A DNA stretch of 64,000 nt from Planifilum fimeticola (GTDB lineage Bacteria; Bacillota; Bacilli; Thermoactinomycetales; DSM-44946), in NCBI RefSeq assembly GCF_003001905.1, contig NZ_PVNE01000016.1:1-64000 (forward strand), written 5' to 3'. The position numbers and the translations under genes are program-made. Positions 34,203 through 42,497 of the stretch are shown here, in pieces; within the stretch, counting starts at the first letter, position 1; each line of letters opens with the position of its first letter. The notes beneath the pieces were generated by a model. It saw only the letters and a list, made by a program, of their open reading frames with translations, did not search any database and was not told the origin of the DNA.

Positions 34203-34230
34203 AGGGACGGTACGCAAAGTGCCGTCCCTT
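34203..34230 (+). terminator. Intrinsic terminator after the chelatase gene
   Basis: AGGGACGGTAC (34203-34213) pairs with GTGCCGTCCCT (34219-34229) over a GCAAA loop, with one G-U pair; the T-run is interrupted (TTCTTGTT). Confidence 0.75.
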
Positions 34231-34371
34231 CTTGTTGGGGACAAGCGCCCGCTGCCGATGGACGGGGTTCGTCCTCAAGGCGCATCCCGGGAGCCGCCGG
34301 GTGCCGCTCCTCCATTCGGCGCTTTCCGCGCCGGCCGTTTTTTTGTACATCGCAATCTATCACCGGGGCTG

Positions 34372-34380
34372 TGCTATAAT
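34372..34380 (+). promoter_or_regulatory. Extended -10 promoter upstream of the GNAT gene
   Basis: TGCTATAAT (34372-34380), about 120 bases upstream of the TTG start at 34500. GGTCAA occurs at 34387 and 34408 in the leader, of unknown meaning. Confidence 0.4.
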
Positions 34381-34499
34381 ACCCAAGGTCAATGCGAGCT
34401 TGACAGAGGTCAACAGGGGATGAATCCGGGGCTAACCCTTTGACCGTTTTCGGTTTATCATCCGTATTTGTGCATCTGATATGATGGAGGGAAGCATCA

Positions 34500-35069
34500 T
34501 TGAATGCGATGCCCTGTCCCGATCTGGAAACCCGTCGTTTATTGCTAAGGAAATTGTCATTGGCTGATGTTGATGATTTGTTTCAAGTTTTTTCGGATGA
34601 GGAGGCTACCGTTTATGTACCGAGAAATAAACATGTTGACAAGACGGAAACGTTAAATCACCTGAAGAACCTGATCAAAAGAATGGATGAGGGCAAAACG
34701 TTGGTCTGGTCAGTTGTGGATAAAAAAGACAAGCGGGTAATCGGAACCGTCAATTTGTACCTTAAACAAGATCGAGCAGCCTCGATTGGTGCGGTTATTT
34801 GCAGAGAACGATGGGGAAAAGGAATTGCAACCGAAGCGTTAAGGGAAGTGATATCCTTCGGCTTTGATCAAATGGAGCTCATCCGAATAGAAGGAAAATG
34901 CGAATCAAATCATGCTGCTTCTGAGAAAGTGTTAAAAAAACTGGGGATGACTTATGAAGGAACCCTGAGAAAAGAAGTGATCATCAACGGCATACCGAGA
35001 GATGTGAAGGTGTACTCGGTGTTGATCGATGAATGCAATGCGTCGTTCAGGGACGTATCAATGCGGTGA
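34500..35069 (+). CDS. RimJ/RimL-type GNAT acetyltransferase
   Basis: A 189-residue acetyltransferase (Acetyltransf_3). It starts with the typical PDLETRRLLLRKLSLADVDD, has the acetyl-CoA motif CRERWGKGIATEALREVI near 100, and the C-terminal NHAASEKVLKKLGMTYEGTL. It may acetylate a protein N terminus, an amino acid or a small molecule. TTG 34500 has GGAGGG eight bases upstream; ATG 34509 is an alternative. The gene is visibly richer in A+T than its neighbours, with many AAA/GAA/GAT codons, which hints at recent acquisition. Confidence 0.85.
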   Translation: MNAMPCPDLETRRLLLRKLSLADVDDLFQVFSDEEATVYVPRNKHVDKTETLNHLKNLIKRMDEGKTLVWSVVDKKDKRVIGTVNLYLKQDRAASIGAVICRERWGKGIATEALREVISFGFDQMELIRIEGKCESNHAASEKVLKKLGMTYEGTLRKEVIINGIPRDVKVYSVLIDECNASFRDVSMR

Positions 35070-35231
35070 TTGAGGTTATAATAGCCGGGTATTTCAGGGG
35101 AGCGGATCGCAACCTTTCCGCGGGGGGTTTTATACAGCGTCCGGCAAGGGGCAGGACGTGAACTTTGAAGTGGGGCTTCATTGCCTTTGGAGTGAAAGCG
35201 GACCCATTTCTCGCAAAAGAGGGAGCAGGAT

Positions 35232-36596
35232 ATGGGAGATCAACCGGTGCATACGGGACAGAAAATTGAACTGACGATAACCGGCTACAGCCACGCCGGC
35301 GAAGGGGTGGGGAAATACGAGGGGTTTACCCTGTTCATTCCCTTTGCCGCCGCCGGGGAACGGGTTTTGGCGCAAGTGGAGGCGGTGAAGAAAAACCACG
35401 GCCGCGCCCGGCTGGTAAAGGTGATTCAGCCGTCTCCGGAGCGCTCAACGCCTCCCTGCGGCGTCTTCGGAAGGTGCGGAGGTTGTCAGCTGCAGCATGT
35501 GTCCTACGCGGAACAACTGCGGATGAAAGAAAGGCAGGTGCGCGACAGCTTCTCCCGGATCGGGCGGATGGAGGTGAAAATTCGCCCGGTGATCGGGATG
35601 GAGAACCCCTGGGGTTACCGAAACAAGGCCCAGGTTCCCTTCGGGATGGAGGGCGGGAAGGCGGTCGCCGGTTTTTACGCTTCCGGGACACACCGGGTTG
35701 TGGACATGGATACCTGCCTGATCCAGCACCCGCTGAACGATCGGGTGGTCCGGATGGTGAAGCAACTGGCGCGGCGCCTGGACACCCCCATCTACGACGA
35801 ACGGACCCACCGCGGCATTTTACGGCATGTGATGGTGCGGACGGGCTTTCATACCGGCGAGTGCATGGTGGTGCTGGTGACGAACGGGGAGAAACTTCCC
35901 CGCCGGCAACAATGGGTGGAAGCATTGCGCAGGGAAATTCCCCAGTTGAAGTCCATCATCCAAAACGTGAACCGCAGACGGTCCAGTGTGGTCCTGGGGC
36001 CGGAAAATCGGCTGTTATGGGGCCGGGAAGTCATCTATGACCGGATCGGGGACGTCATGTTCGCCATTTCCGCGCATTCCTTTTTTCAGATCAATCCGGT
36101 GCAGACAAAGGTCCTGTACGACCGGGTGGCGGAATATGCCGGCCTGACCGGCGGCGAAACCGTGATCGATGCCTATTGCGGGATCGGTTCCATCGCGCTT
36201 TATCTCGCCCGGCGCGCCAAGCGCGTCTATGGCGTGGATGTCGTCGGCGCGGCGATCCGGGATGCCGAACGCAACGCAGCCCTCAACCGGATGAACCACG
36301 TGACCTTTGAAGAGGGGACTGCAGAAGAAGTAATGCCCCGCTGGTTGCGCGAGGGGATCAAACCGGACGTCATCGTGCTCGATCCCCCGCGGAAGGGATG
36401 CGATCCCGCGCTTTTGGAGACCGCAGCCTCCATGCGTCCCGACAGGATCGTCTATGTGTCCTGCAATCCCGCCACCCTCGCCCGCGACGCAAAATATCTG
36501 GCGGAGCTGGGGTACAGGGTCCGGGAAGTGCAGCCGGTGGACATGTTCCCGCATACGGGGCATGTGGAGTGCTGTGCCCTGTTGGAGCCGAAATAG
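35232..36596 (+). CDS. 23S rRNA (uracil-C5)-methyltransferase RlmD/RumA family
   Basis: A 454-residue SAM-dependent enzyme. An N-terminal TRAM domain (residues 10-65) precedes a [4Fe-4S] site with Cys76, Cys82 and Cys85 (PPCGVFGRCGGC) and a fourth Cys in MDTCLIQHP. The Rossmann domain has DAYCGIGSIALYLARR near 315 and IVLDPPRKGCDPAL near 378. The catalytic Cys is in YVSCNPATLARD. It should methylate U1939 and/or U747 of 23S rRNA (RlmCD type in Gram-positives). ATG 35232 follows GGAGCAGG. It is alone. Confidence 0.92.
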   Translation: MGDQPVHTGQKIELTITGYSHAGEGVGKYEGFTLFIPFAAAGERVLAQVEAVKKNHGRARLVKVIQPSPERSTPPCGVFGRCGGCQLQHVSYAEQLRMKERQVRDSFSRIGRMEVKIRPVIGMENPWGYRNKAQVPFGMEGGKAVAGFYASGTHRVVDMDTCLIQHPLNDRVVRMVKQLARRLDTPIYDERTHRGILRHVMVRTGFHTGECMVVLVTNGEKLPRRQQWVEALRREIPQLKSIIQNVNRRRSSVVLGPENRLLWGREVIYDRIGDVMFAISAHSFFQINPVQTKVLYDRVAEYAGLTGGETVIDAYCGIGSIALYLARRAKRVYGVDVVGAAIRDAERNAALNRMNHVTFEEGTAEEVMPRWLREGIKPDVIVLDPPRKGCDPALLETAASMRPDRIVYVSCNPATLARDAKYLAELGYRVREVQPVDMFPHTGHVECCALLEPK

Positions 36597-36721
36597 CCTG
36601 CGTCCGAGGGGGCAATAGCAAAAAAGCCGAGGTAATCCATTCCGTGGAAAGAGAGAGCTTTCCGGGCCAGGCAGGCGAATGCGCTTGTCCCTGCGGGAAT
36701 TCCATGACCGGGATGATGAGT

Positions 36722-36760
36722 ACAAACCACAAGCCCTCTTCGAAAAAGCTTGTGGTTTGT
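36722..36760. terminator. Long hairpin between convergent genes
   Basis: ACAAACCACAAGC (36722-36734) pairs perfectly with GCTTGTGGTTTGT (36748-36760) over a 13-nt loop. It lies between the plus-strand methyltransferase and the minus-strand nitroreductase and could end transcription of both, though neither side has a strong T-run. Confidence 0.6.
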
Positions 36761-36764
36761 CGGT

Positions 36765-37511
36765 TTATTTGAATATAAATCCTTTCCTTCTGATATACTC
36801 GCTGTAAAAGCCGAGTGGAAGATCTCTCGCCAGCATGCCGATAATCTTTTTGGACCAGTTCTCGTTTTTCCGGTTGCTGGTCCGCGCTTGGTAATATTCC
36901 TCGATTTCTTTATCATACCGTTCCACTTTTTCTCGAAGATCACGGTCATATTTGTTCTCGAAAAATATGGCATCCTGAGGCAAACGAGGTTTTTGCTCCG
37001 GCTGTTCATCTGGCACACCCAATGCCAAACCCGCCAGAGGAATCACATATTCCGGCAGATCCAGCCATTCATCCAGATCCGGCAACGCGCCGTTGATTCC
37101 TCCAATGATTACTGTTCCTAGCCCCATCGATTCAGCTGCCAAATTTGCATTTTGCAGGGCGATTCCCACACTGAGAACGGCAGTCTGATTAAAATAGGAA
37201 AAGCTTAATGTGTTCCTCATTTTTACTTTTTCCTCGGCACTGGCGGATACCATGATCCGATAAAGATCCAAACAGAAGATGAATAAATACCCGCATTGAT
37301 TGATGGTGTCCTCGTTTCCCGACCTTTTCGCCAAGAATTTCTTCAGGTCGGGATCTGTCACCCCGATAATGGTAAACGGTTGTAAATTCGAAGAGGTTGG
37401 CGCCATCCGGGCGGCCCGAACGATGGTGTCGATTTGTTCCCGGCTCAACGGGATATCTTTGAACTTTCGAATGGACCGGTGATTTAGTATGGTCTTGATG
37501 ACGTCGTTCAC
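36765..37511 (-). CDS. Nitroreductase family protein (NfrA-like)
   Basis: A 248-residue FMN-dependent nitroreductase. The start VIKTILNHRSIRKFKDIPLS carries the FMN-binding HRSIRKF. APTSSNLQPF is near 37, and GLGTVIIGGINGALPDL near 130 is typical of the NfrA/NADPH-flavin reductase branch, with LAGLALGVPDE near 160. It likely reduces nitro compounds, quinones or free flavin with NAD(P)H. It is divergent from a MarR regulator with two shared palindromes, which suggests induction by an oxidant or phenolic ligand. Its A+T-rich codon use differs from the surrounding genes. Confidence 0.9.
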   Translation of the reverse strand: MNDVIKTILNHRSIRKFKDIPLSREQIDTIVRAARMAPTSSNLQPFTIIGVTDPDLKKFLAKRSGNEDTINQCGYLFIFCLDLYRIMVSASAEEKVKMRNTLSFSYFNQTAVLSVGIALQNANLAAESMGLGTVIIGGINGALPDLDEWLDLPEYVIPLAGLALGVPDEQPEQKPRLPQDAIFFENKYDRDLREKVERYDKEIEEYYQARTSNRKNENWSKKIIGMLARDLPLGFYSEYIRRKGFIFK

Positions 37512-37532
37512 AGACGTGCCTCCTTACCCATT

Positions 37533-37550
37533 TGGTTTCCTTGGAAACCA
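37533..37550. promoter_or_regulatory. Palindromic operator 1 (MarR)
   Basis: TGGTTTCCTTGGAAACCA is a perfect 18-bp palindrome just inside the -10 of the nitroreductase promoter. Its twin lies at 37580. Confidence 0.8.
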
Positions 37551-37578
37551 TATTACCGTACGCCTGGGGGAAAGTCAA
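37550..37578 (-). promoter_or_regulatory. SigA promoter of the nitroreductase gene
   Basis: On the minus strand TTGACT (37578-37573), 17 bases, TAATAT (37555-37550). Operator 1 borders the -10 and operator 2 lies next to the -35, so a bound repressor would block both elements. Confidence 0.75.
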
Positions 37579-37579
37579 A

Positions 37580-37597
37580 TGGTTTCCGAGGAAACTA
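37580..37597. promoter_or_regulatory. Palindromic operator 2 (MarR)
   Basis: TGGTTTCCGAGGAAACTA, an 18-bp palindrome with one mismatched pair, matches operator 1 in both arms. It directly precedes the -10 of the marR gene (37601), consistent with autorepression. The two centres are 47 bases apart. Confidence 0.8.
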
Positions 37598-37606
37598 TGC
37601 TATACT
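37598..37606 (+). promoter_or_regulatory. Extended -10 promoter of the MarR gene
   Basis: TGCTATACT (37598-37606), 32 bases before ATG 37638, immediately after operator 2. Confidence 0.6.
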
Positions 37607-37637
37607 CTTTTCTAGAATGAGGGGAAGGAAGGTCTTT

Positions 37638-38129
37638 ATGACGGATGCCAGTAATGATGATTTGCAAAGGATTAAGGGTCGGATTGAAAAATCTTTGCTT
37701 CGGTTACTGGCCAGCGAGTCCGATGATGACGCCGAGAAAAACTGGTTAAAAGAGCACGCATCCGATTCTGAGCTGAAACGGCTGGTACCGCATATCACGA
37801 TACTGGGCCTTCATGCTTTGGATGTCATCAGTGAAGGGGAAGGGGTAAGAGCGGTCGACATTGCCAAGGAATTGGGTGTCACCAAGGGTGCAATATCAAA
37901 AACGACGCGAAAACTGCTGGATCACGGATTAATCAAACGGGAGAAACGCCCGGACAACCTGAAGGAAATTTATTATTACGTTACCCCTCTTGGAGCTGAG
38001 CTGGCAAAGCTGCATCGTCAATTGCACCAGGAAAAGGATCAAAGAGCGCTTGAACTTTTTCGGGGCTATGATCTGGAATCCCTTAAACTGATTGCGGAAT
38101 TTATGGAAAAACTGGCTCGTTTGCGGTGA
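37638..38129 (+). CDS. MarR family transcriptional regulator
   Basis: A 163-residue winged-helix regulator. The HTH is around VRAVDIAKELGVTKGAISKTTRKLLDHGLIKREKRP (split here by function: scaffold AVDIAKELG, recognition KGAISKTTRKLL), then a beta wing DNLKEIYYYVTPLG. Flanking helices would form the dimer. It likely represses itself and the divergent nitroreductase through the two palindromes at 37533 and 37580. ATG 37638 follows GGAAGG; ATG 37617 is in frame but lies too near the promoter. A+T-rich like its partner, so the pair may have been acquired together. Confidence 0.88.
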   Translation: MTDASNDDLQRIKGRIEKSLLRLLASESDDDAEKNWLKEHASDSELKRLVPHITILGLHALDVISEGEGVRAVDIAKELGVTKGAISKTTRKLLDHGLIKREKRPDNLKEIYYYVTPLGAELAKLHRQLHQEKDQRALELFRGYDLESLKLIAEFMEKLARLR

Positions 38130-38341
38130 AGGAACTCGGGCGTCCTGATTTCCGGAAGAGCTCCATTTCCGTCGGCATTGTTCTTCCGGGATCCTTTCCG
38201 ATATCCTTGTCACACCGGGAAAGGATTGGCCATTTCAAAGCAGTGGAGCTCATCGCGGCGGTGTCAGGGCACAAAGTGAATAGGTACACCCCGCTTCATC
38301 AAGATCGCCTCCTTGCAGGAAAGATCTGCGAGCCTAATGAA

Positions 38342-38394
38342 AAAACAGCGCCCCTGGTTTCGGTGTGATGATGTCGAATAGGGGGTGCTGTTTT
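38342..38394 (+). terminator. Hairpin after the MarR gene, within a 430-base gap
   Basis: AAAACAGC-CCCC (38342-38354) pairs with GGGG-GCTGTTTT (38382-38394) over a long loop of about 27 nt, a plausible terminator. The rest of 38130-38466 shows no gene. Confidence 0.5.
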
Positions 38395-38466
38395 GCGCTT
38401 TCATCCACTCGAAATCCCTGTAGGGCGCGAGGTCCGGCCCCCTTGAGAAAACCCGAAGGGGAAAAG

Positions 38467-38475
38467 TGGTATAAT
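38467..38475 (+). promoter_or_regulatory. Extended -10 promoter of the glycosyltransferase gene
   Basis: TGGTATAAT (38467-38475) without an evident -35, about 85 bases before the start. Confidence 0.5.
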
Positions 38476-38560
38476 AAGTCCGTGAAACGGATCGGCCGGG
38501 AAAGACGTTTTGCCGAAATAGGGTGTTGTTCACGCTTTTCATGTCAAAGGGGAGATGGTA

Positions 38561-39793
38561 ATGGCTCGAGTTGCGTGGCCAAGGGCTTCCCTCGTGGAAG
38601 ATGGGTGGCCGGTCCAAACATTGGATTCTGTCGGGCAATGCGACATCCTGTTGGTATCGGAAAATTTCGGCACCGGCCACACCCGGGCGGCGGAGGCCAT
38701 CCTGCGGGGGATTCGGTCGGCCGATGCGGACGTGAATGCCCGTCTGGTGGAGATCGGCCGGGTACTTCGTCCCCGGATGAGCCGTTTGTTGGTGGATTCC
38801 TACCTGGGGATCATCCGGAAAACCCCCTTTATCTGGCGGGCCTTTTACGGTTGGCACCAGGGGAAGTCGTTTCCCCGTTCGCTGCAATCCTTTATCCGCT
38901 ATGCCCTGTACACACGTCTGGCGGAGCTGATCACCCTTCACCGGCCGCGTCTGGTCGTTTCGACCCACCCCTTCGCCGCCTTCGGAGTGGCCCGCCTGAA
39001 GGAGCGGGGATGGGATTTCAAGCTGTGCACGGTCGTCACGGACTTTTCCGCCCACGGCTCCTGGGCGCATCCTCAAACCGATCGGTACCTGGTGCCGGCT
39101 GAGCACGTGCGGAATCAATTGATCCGAATCGGAACGGATCCCGAACGGATCTTGGTCACGGGTATTCCCACCGACCCGATCTTCTGGGAAGAAGAAGATC
39201 AGGCCGAAGTCCGCCGACGCCTGGGGCTGCGCCAAATTCCCACCGTGTTGATCATGGGTGGCGGTTTGGGGCTGGGCGGCATGGAGCAATTGGTAAACAT
39301 GATGGCCAAGTGGCGGAATCACATGCAGATTTTGGTGGTCACCGGGCGAAACCATCAATTGTACCAATCCCTGACGACGGATCCAAAGCTCGACCATCCC
39401 AATATCCGAATCGCCGGTTACATCCAGTCCCTGTCCGAATGGATGGAGGCGGCGGATCTGATTCTCACCAAGCCGGGAGCGATGACCTGCACCGAAGCGA
39501 TTGCCAAGGTGAAGCCGCTCCTCCTGTACGGAACGATTCCCGGCCACGAGGAGAAAAACGGACAGTTCCTGACAAGAAACGGCCTGGCGCTGCGGCTCGA
39601 GGGGGAGGATCACCTGGATGAGATCCTGGATCGCTTTTTGAGCGACCCCGAATGTTTCTCCCCGATCCGCGAAGCCATGCTCCAGTGGCGGAAGAAAATC
39701 CATCCGTCCCGCAGCGTTGAAGCGGTGCTTCAGATGATCGGCGAATCCCCTGCTTCGCTTTCGGCCCCGAGCATCCACGTCGGTCAGCGCTGA
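38561..39793 (+). CDS. MGDG synthase/UgtP-family glycosyltransferase
   Basis: A 410-residue GT28-type enzyme. The N-terminal MGDG-synthase domain has ILLVSENFGTGHTRAAEAIL near 30, the glycine-rich turn and His typical of lipid glucosyltransferases. The C-terminal nucleotide-sugar domain has VLIMGGGLGLGGMEQLV near 225 and LILTKPGAMTCTEAIAKVKP near 306. It probably adds a sugar from UDP-glucose or UDP-galactose to diacylglycerol at the inner membrane face. ATG 38561 is chosen because AAAGGGGAG lies seven bases before; ATG 38555 is close by. Acceptor and sugar are not certain. Confidence 0.85.
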   Translation: MARVAWPRASLVEDGWPVQTLDSVGQCDILLVSENFGTGHTRAAEAILRGIRSADADVNARLVEIGRVLRPRMSRLLVDSYLGIIRKTPFIWRAFYGWHQGKSFPRSLQSFIRYALYTRLAELITLHRPRLVVSTHPFAAFGVARLKERGWDFKLCTVVTDFSAHGSWAHPQTDRYLVPAEHVRNQLIRIGTDPERILVTGIPTDPIFWEEEDQAEVRRRLGLRQIPTVLIMGGGLGLGGMEQLVNMMAKWRNHMQILVVTGRNHQLYQSLTTDPKLDHPNIRIAGYIQSLSEWMEAADLILTKPGAMTCTEAIAKVKPLLLYGTIPGHEEKNGQFLTRNGLALRLEGEDHLDEILDRFLSDPECFSPIREAMLQWRKKIHPSRSVEAVLQMIGESPASLSAPSIHVGQR

Positions 39794-39808
39794 CGCGAAT
39801 GCCGTCGG

Positions 39809-39838
39809 TTGCCAAATCAGGAAGCGCTGGTATATAAT
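39809..39838 (+). promoter_or_regulatory. Putative SigA promoter of the O-antigen ligase-like gene
   Basis: TTGCCA (39809-39814), 18-base spacer, TATAAT (39833-39838), about 43 bases before the TTG start. Confidence 0.6.
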
Positions 39839-39880
39839 CCATTAAGTACTCAAATATGATTGCAAAAGGAGTTTGTACCT

Positions 39881-41137
39881 TTGAGCAGAGATCTTCCTAA
39901 CAACCTGGCAGCCCGGTTGATTCAGGCTCTGATCTTGTCCATCATCATTTCCCCGTGGTTGCCTCCGGTTGTTCTGTTGATCATCGGCCTTCTCACTCCC
40001 TTCCTCGTCAAGGGACGCTGGCCGATCCGGGGTTTCCCGGAAGGGATTTTCATCGGATTCCTTCTTTGGACCGCGATCAGTTGGTATTTCAATCCTTACT
40101 GGATTTCCTGGATTCCCGTCGGTTTGATCCCGATTTTGGTGTTTTTGACCTATTATCTGCTCACGGTGTGGATCAAACGGGGATTGGACTGGTCGTGGCA
40201 TGAAATACAACGGTTGTACCTATTGTTTTGGGTAGCCGGTTTTTATATCGCTGTCGTCGTCCTTCTGCAGGGGTTCGGCTGGCTTTCGCAGGAGGCATCC
40301 TGGTGGGGCCGGCTGTTGGGGTATTCCGCCATTTACCAGAATGACATGACGCGCAGCGTGGGAACATCGACCAATTCCAACTTGGCGGCCGCATTGTTGA
40401 TTTGTCTGGCTCTGATCAGCACCTACGCCTTTTCGGTTTTGAAAAAGCGTTGGCAGAAGGTTGCCGCCCTAGCTGCCTTTTTTTTATTTTGCATGGCCAT
40501 CTGGATGACCGGATCCCGCGGAGCGTGGGTGGGATTGACCGTCGGGCTGCTGGTCCAGGTGTGGATGACCGGAAACCGTCGCCGTACGATTTTGCTGTTC
40601 GTCTTCCTCGTTCTCCTGGGCTGCGTGATTTACACCAATCAGACATTGATCCCCCGGGAAGAGACGCTCTTTGCGACCATCAGCGTGCGGATCTTTGTCT
40701 GGCAGAACGCCTTCCGCATTTTTCAGGATCACTGGCTGGTCGGGGTGCTCCCCCTTCATTTTGGGCAGGTTTTCGCCGAATTGACGGGCAAACATATTTA
40801 CCACGCCCACAACATCTTTCTGGGGGTGGCGACGGAATTTGGCGTGGTGGGACTTGTTCTCTTTTTGCTGATGCTCGTCATGACCGTATACCGGGCCCGG
40901 AGATGGCGGAAAATGGCCATCCGGCTCGAGGAAAAGCGTCTGTCCGGCATGATGTTGTCGCTCATTTTCGCCTTCCTCGGCCACGGTATGTACGATTACA
41001 CGATCATCGCCCCGCAGGTGGGAAGCCTGTTTTTCCTGAGCGTAATCCTGATCAACTGGCAGTATGAACGGCGGTGCCGAATGCCCGCCCCGTCCCCGCA
41101 CGTGACGGAGGAACAGCAGAACTCGACGGCATCTTGA
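39881..41137 (+). CDS. O-antigen ligase family membrane protein (Wzy_C)
   Basis: A 418-residue membrane protein with about ten to twelve hydrophobic segments. WMTGSRGAWVGLTVGLLVQV near 205 and a long periplasmic-type loop ending in IYHAHNIFLGVATEFGVVGL near 310 are the hallmarks of Wzy/WaaL-like ligases or polymerases. It probably joins or polymerises surface glycans outside the membrane. No other glycan-export genes are nearby, so the substrate is unknown. The TTG at 39881 is preceded by AAAAGGAG nine bases upstream; an earlier in-frame TTG at 39860 lies before that SD. The previous gene is a glycosyltransferase but has its own promoter. Confidence 0.85.
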   Translation: MSRDLPNNLAARLIQALILSIIISPWLPPVVLLIIGLLTPFLVKGRWPIRGFPEGIFIGFLLWTAISWYFNPYWISWIPVGLIPILVFLTYYLLTVWIKRGLDWSWHEIQRLYLLFWVAGFYIAVVVLLQGFGWLSQEASWWGRLLGYSAIYQNDMTRSVGTSTNSNLAAALLICLALISTYAFSVLKKRWQKVAALAAFFLFCMAIWMTGSRGAWVGLTVGLLVQVWMTGNRRRTILLFVFLVLLGCVIYTNQTLIPREETLFATISVRIFVWQNAFRIFQDHWLVGVLPLHFGQVFAELTGKHIYHAHNIFLGVATEFGVVGLVLFLLMLVMTVYRARRWRKMAIRLEEKRLSGMMLSLIFAFLGHGMYDYTIIAPQVGSLFFLSVILINWQYERRCRMPAPSPHVTEEQQNSTAS

Positions 41138-41177
41138 GGCGGCGATCCATCGAAGCTTTACGGGGGGATGGAAGAGG

Positions 41178-41762
41178 ATGAATCCCTTTTATGCGTACCT
41201 GTACCGGTTGCGCCTGATTCGGCGCTGGGGGCTGATGCAAAGCGCCGTACCGGAAAATGTGGCGGAACACTCCTTTCATGTGGCCCTGCTGACCCACGCT
41301 TTGTGCACGATCGCCGTCCGGGTGTTCGGGAAGGAGGTGCCGGTGGAACGGGCGGTCATGCTGGCCCTCTACCACGATGCGACGGAGGTGATCACCGGGG
41401 ACATTCCCAGCCCGGTGAAACATCACAACCGGACCATCCTGAAGGGGTTTCGGGAACTGGAGGCTTTGGCCGCGGAGCGCTTGTGCGAGATGGTGCCCGG
41501 GGAGCTTCGGGAATCGTACCGCCCCTTTTTCCGGGATCCGGATCCGGAGCTGCTCCGCTGGGTGAAGGGAGCGGATCTGCTGGATGCCTATCTTAAGTGT
41601 GTGATCGAGATCGCATCGGGCAACCGGGAGTTTCTCGTGGCGAAAAGGGAGATCGAGGAGCGGATCCGCAAGCTGGAGATGCCGGAAGTCGATTATTTTC
41701 TGGAACATTTCGGCCCCAGTTTCGAGAAGAGTTTGGACGAGCTGTCGGAGAGCGAAGGATGA
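41178..41762 (+). CDS. 5'-deoxynucleotidase (YfbR-like HD domain)
   Basis: A 194-residue HD phosphohydrolase. Metal ligands are His in NVAEHSFHVALL (near 31), the HD pair in ALYHDATEVITGDIPSPVK (near 66) and Asp in KGADLLDAYLKC (near 137). YfbR-type enzymes remove the phosphate from deoxynucleoside 5'-monophosphates. ATG 41178 follows GGGGGATGGAAGAGG. It is 40 bases after the ligase-like gene. Confidence 0.9.
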   Translation: MNPFYAYLYRLRLIRRWGLMQSAVPENVAEHSFHVALLTHALCTIAVRVFGKEVPVERAVMLALYHDATEVITGDIPSPVKHHNRTILKGFRELEALAAERLCEMVPGELRESYRPFFRDPDPELLRWVKGADLLDAYLKCVIEIASGNREFLVAKREIEERIRKLEMPEVDYFLEHFGPSFEKSLDELSESEG

Positions 41763-41837
41763 GATCCGGGTATAAACAGCTTCGAAACCGGTCATGATGG
41801 ACAGTGAATCTACGAATCTAGCACAGGAGGATCCGTC

Positions 41838-42464
41838 ATGACCAAGCGCTGGTTGATTCCCGCCCTCGGCCTGGCCCTGGCCGTCGGATTGTTTGTCGGA
41901 GACGGGCGGGATCTGCCCCGGGCGGCGGCCGAGGAAAGTGGATGGACGACGATCAAGGTGGAGAAGGGGGACACGGTGTACAGCATCGCCCGCCGGTTCG
42001 GGACCGACGTTGAGACCGTCTCCCGCATGAACCGGCTGGATGATCCCTCCTTTATCCGGGTCGGTCAGGCGCTCCGCGTTCCCCTCCGAAAGCGGGAGGC
42101 GGAAAGCGGGGAGAGAGGGGAATCCCGGCCCGCCCTGCTGCCGATGGCTTACGGACGGGACCTGGGGGATTTCACCCTGACCGCCTACACCGCCGGCCCG
42201 GAATCCACCGGCAAATCGCCGGGGCATCCGGCCTACGGGATCACCTCCAGCGGCGCCCCCGCCGTGGAAGGAGTGACGATTGCCGTCGATCCATCCGTGA
42301 TCCCGATCGGCTCCCGGGTGTATATCGAAGGGTTGGGTTACTTCGTCGCGCAGGATACGGGGAGTGCCATCAAGGGAAAACGAATTGACGTGTTTATGAA
42401 CGATCTGGAGGAAGCGCTGCAGTTTGGCGTGAAGAAGGGCGTTCGCGTGGCGATCGTCGATTGA
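41838..42464 (+). CDS. Secreted LysM and 3D-domain cell-wall protein
   Basis: A 208-residue exported protein: signal peptide to about residue 31 (cut after AAA), one LysM domain (KVEKGDTVYSIARRFGTDVETV, 40-85) for peptidoglycan binding, a charged linker, and a C-terminal 3D domain with three conserved Asp (VAVDPSVIPIGSRVYIEG, FVAQDTGSAIKGKRIDVFM). The fold is that of MltA/YocH-type lytic enzymes. It probably cuts or remodels peptidoglycan during growth or germination. The ATG follows ACAGGAGG. A strong terminator follows. Confidence 0.93.
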   Translation: MTKRWLIPALGLALAVGLFVGDGRDLPRAAAEESGWTTIKVEKGDTVYSIARRFGTDVETVSRMNRLDDPSFIRVGQALRVPLRKREAESGERGESRPALLPMAYGRDLGDFTLTAYTAGPESTGKSPGHPAYGITSSGAPAVEGVTIAVDPSVIPIGSRVYIEGLGYFVAQDTGSAIKGKRIDVFMNDLEEALQFGVKKGVRVAIVD

Positions 42465-42466
42465 AA

Positions 42467-42495
42467 AGGCCCGCCTTCGAAAGAGGCGGGCCTTT
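42467..42495. terminator. Bidirectional intrinsic terminator
   Basis: AAGGCCCGCC and GGCGGGCCTTT form a 10-bp stem. It separates the LysM-3D gene (plus) from the convergent Csp-cupin gene (minus). Confidence 0.88.
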
Positions 42496-42497
42496 GA

